The notes beneath the pieces were generated by a model. The model saw only the letters and a program-made list of their open reading frames with translations. It made no database searches and was not told the DNA's origin. A stretch of 64,000 nt of DNA from the NCBI GenBank assembly GCA_036924085.1, contig JAVGWX010000018.1:18878464-18942463 (forward strand). Reading direction: 5' to 3'. Source of the DNA: Ariolimax columbianus (taxonomy: Eukaryota > Mollusca > Gastropoda > Stylommatophora > Arionidae). A program made the position numbers and the translations under genes. This document shows positions 62,263 to 64,000 of this stretch, piece after piece; the first letter of the stretch is position 1, and each line of letters opens with the position of its first letter.

Positions 62263-62755
62263 AGGCCTACAAGCACACATACCCGTGGTATTCCATCAAT
62301 ATTAACAAGATTTGTTTCAGAACAAGGTTCATCAACTTCGACATCCTCCATGTCCAAGTAAATCAATAATGTTAAATTCGCCAGGCTTGTCAGGCAAATG
62401 AATGTGTACATACTCGTATGTGTACAATAAATTAATTTTGAAAAAGACGAACGTCCGAAATCTCACGAGGATGTGTTGAAACTAAAGACGATATCTTAGA
62501 CGGGGTAGCATCGGATAATGGCTGCAAACAGAAGCATGTTAATGTTCGCTGGCAGCTTTTGGTTAAAACTCAAACGTAAGAAATGAACTTGATGATACAA
62601 AAGCCTCAATCCATAAGAAAATGCCATTCCCCACACAATCCCAGATGCATTAGCATGGGTTCACAATGAACGTGAGAGTCGCATTCGTATGTGTTCTGAG
62701 AATGATTGCATCAATGTAGTGCGTGTGCCGTAAATCAATTTCCATTATGTTCGCT
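62263..62755. other. unassigned interval
   Basis: About 490 bp. No recognised feature. Confidence 0.4.
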
Positions 62756-64000
62756 CTTACATTCCCCAACATTTAGGCTCGTCATTACACTGCACAACTT
62801 AGACCCTCGCTCTTACACTCCACAACTTAGACCCTCGCTCTTACACTGCACAACTTAGACCCTCGCTCTTACACTACACAACTTAGACCCTCGCTCTTGA
62901 ATTCCACAACTTTGATCATCGCTCTTACACTCCACAACTAAGACCCTCGCTCTTACACTCCACAACTTAGACCCTCGCTCTTACACTGCACAACTTAGAC
63001 CCTCGCTCTTACACTGCACAACTTAGACCCTCGCTCTTACACTACACAACTTAGACCCTCGCTCTTACACTGCACAACTTAGACCCTCGCTCTTACACTG
63101 CACAACTTAGACCCTCGCTCTTACACTCCACAACTTAGACCCTCGCTCTTACACTGCACAACTTAGACCCTCGCTCTTACACTCCACAACTTAGACCCTC
63201 GCTCTTACACTGCACAACTTAGACCCTCGCTCTTACACTGCACAACTTAGACCCTCGCTCTTACACTGCACAACTTAGACCCTCGCTCTTACATTCCCCA
63301 ACATTTAGGCTCGTCATTACACTCCACAACTTAGACCCTCGCTCTTACACTGCACAACTTAGACCCTCGCTCTTACACTGCACAACTTAGACCCTCGCTC
63401 TTACACTGCACAACTTAGACCCTCGCTCTTACACTCCACAACTTAGACCCTCGCTCTTACACTGCACAACTTAGACCCTCGCTCTTACACTCCACAACTT
63501 AGACCCTCGCTCTTACACTGCACAACTTAGACCCTCGCTCTTACACTGCACAACTTAGACCCTCGCTCTTACACTACACAACTTAGACCCTCGCTCTTAC
63601 ACTGCACAACTTAGACCCTCGCTCTTACACTGCACAACTTAGACCCTCGCTCTTACACTACACAACTTAGACCCTCGCTCTTACACTGCACAACTTAGAC
63701 CCTCGCTCTTACACTGCACAACTTAGACCCTCGCTCTTACACTGCACAACTTAGACCCTCGCTCTTACACTACACAACTTAGACCCTCGCTCTTACACTA
63801 CACAACTTAGACCCTCGCTCTTACACTGCACAACTTAGACCCTCGCTCTTACACTACACAACTTAGACCCTCGCTCTTACACTACACAACTTAGACCCTC
63901 GCTCTTACACTGCACAACTTAGACCCTCGCTCTTACACTGCACAACTTAGACCCTCGCTCTTACACTACACAACTTAGACCCTCGCTCTTACACTACACA
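62756..64000. repeat. 29-bp satellite, ~42 units, running off the window
   Basis: ACTTAGACCCTCGCTCTTAC + ACTGCACAA repeats to the end. Units differ mainly at one base (TGCAC, TCCAC, TACAC). A rare variant, ATTCCCCAACATTTAGGCTC, occurs at about 62762 and 63293 (~530 bp apart), suggesting a larger duplicated segment. Confidence 0.97.

Overview
The window looks like repeat-dense, gene-poor chromosomal DNA of an animal, most likely a gastropod mollusc. The evidence is a partial 18S rRNA of gastropod-like sequence (17651-18890, minus strand), several different tRNA-headed SINEs, many decayed non-LTR (LINE) retrotransposons, a mariner-type transposon, and about twenty minisatellite or satellite arrays. 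I found no intact host protein-coding gene with convincing family identity. The best host-like candidate is a broken THAP zinc-finger gene at about 52.06-53.03 kb. Genus-level assignment cannot be made from the sequence alone.

Layout. 0-2.6 kb: a 51-bp minisatellite, a long GA-rich tract and a 24-bp minisatellite. 2.8-10.1 kb: CR1-like LINE pieces, a palindromic fold-back element built from a mariner transposase N-terminus (4851-5585), a mariner transposase pseudogene (6916-8529) with two minisatellites inside its coding region, and a SINE. 10.6-20.9 kb: a satellite of about 35 bp with a higher-order period near 1 kb, split by one 7.37-kb insertion (12144-19511). That insertion carries, in one orientation, 5' external-spacer-like rDNA, the first 1.24 kb of 18S rRNA, tandem units that each contain a short 18S fragment, and an almost complete I-superfamily-like LINE (endonuclease, reverse transcriptase, RNase H) ending in (GAA)n. 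A 13-bp direct repeat flanks the whole block, so it looks like a single retrotransposition of a chimeric rRNA-LINE transcript.

21-24.2 kb: nested LINE pieces and a second, 5'-truncated copy of the same LINE (22864-23862), flanked by a perfect 323-bp direct repeat. 24.8-49 kb: alternating minisatellites, LINE C-terminal fragments, four SINE-like families and a dispersed ~300-bp repeat (here called R). Two minisatellites (28.7-29.4 kb and 34.6-35.4 kb) appear to have grown out of LINE coding sequence. 49-64 kb: a LINE interrupted by a SINE with a 14-bp target duplication, the THAP pseudogene, a 27-bp minisatellite, a nest of SINE, second repeat and LINE (55.4-56.6 kb), a decayed RNase H-type LINE (59.5-60.6 kb), a second fold-back copy, a trinucleotide tract, and a 29-bp satellite running off the window end.

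The retroelements form a working hierarchy. Autonomous LINEs supply endonuclease, reverse transcriptase and RNase H; tRNA-headed SINEs are presumably mobilised by them; tandem arrays either serve as landing sites for the LINE (12.1 and 36.8 kb) or arise inside element coding regions. The most unusual structure is the rRNA-LINE chimera with 18S-bearing tandem units at its 5' end.
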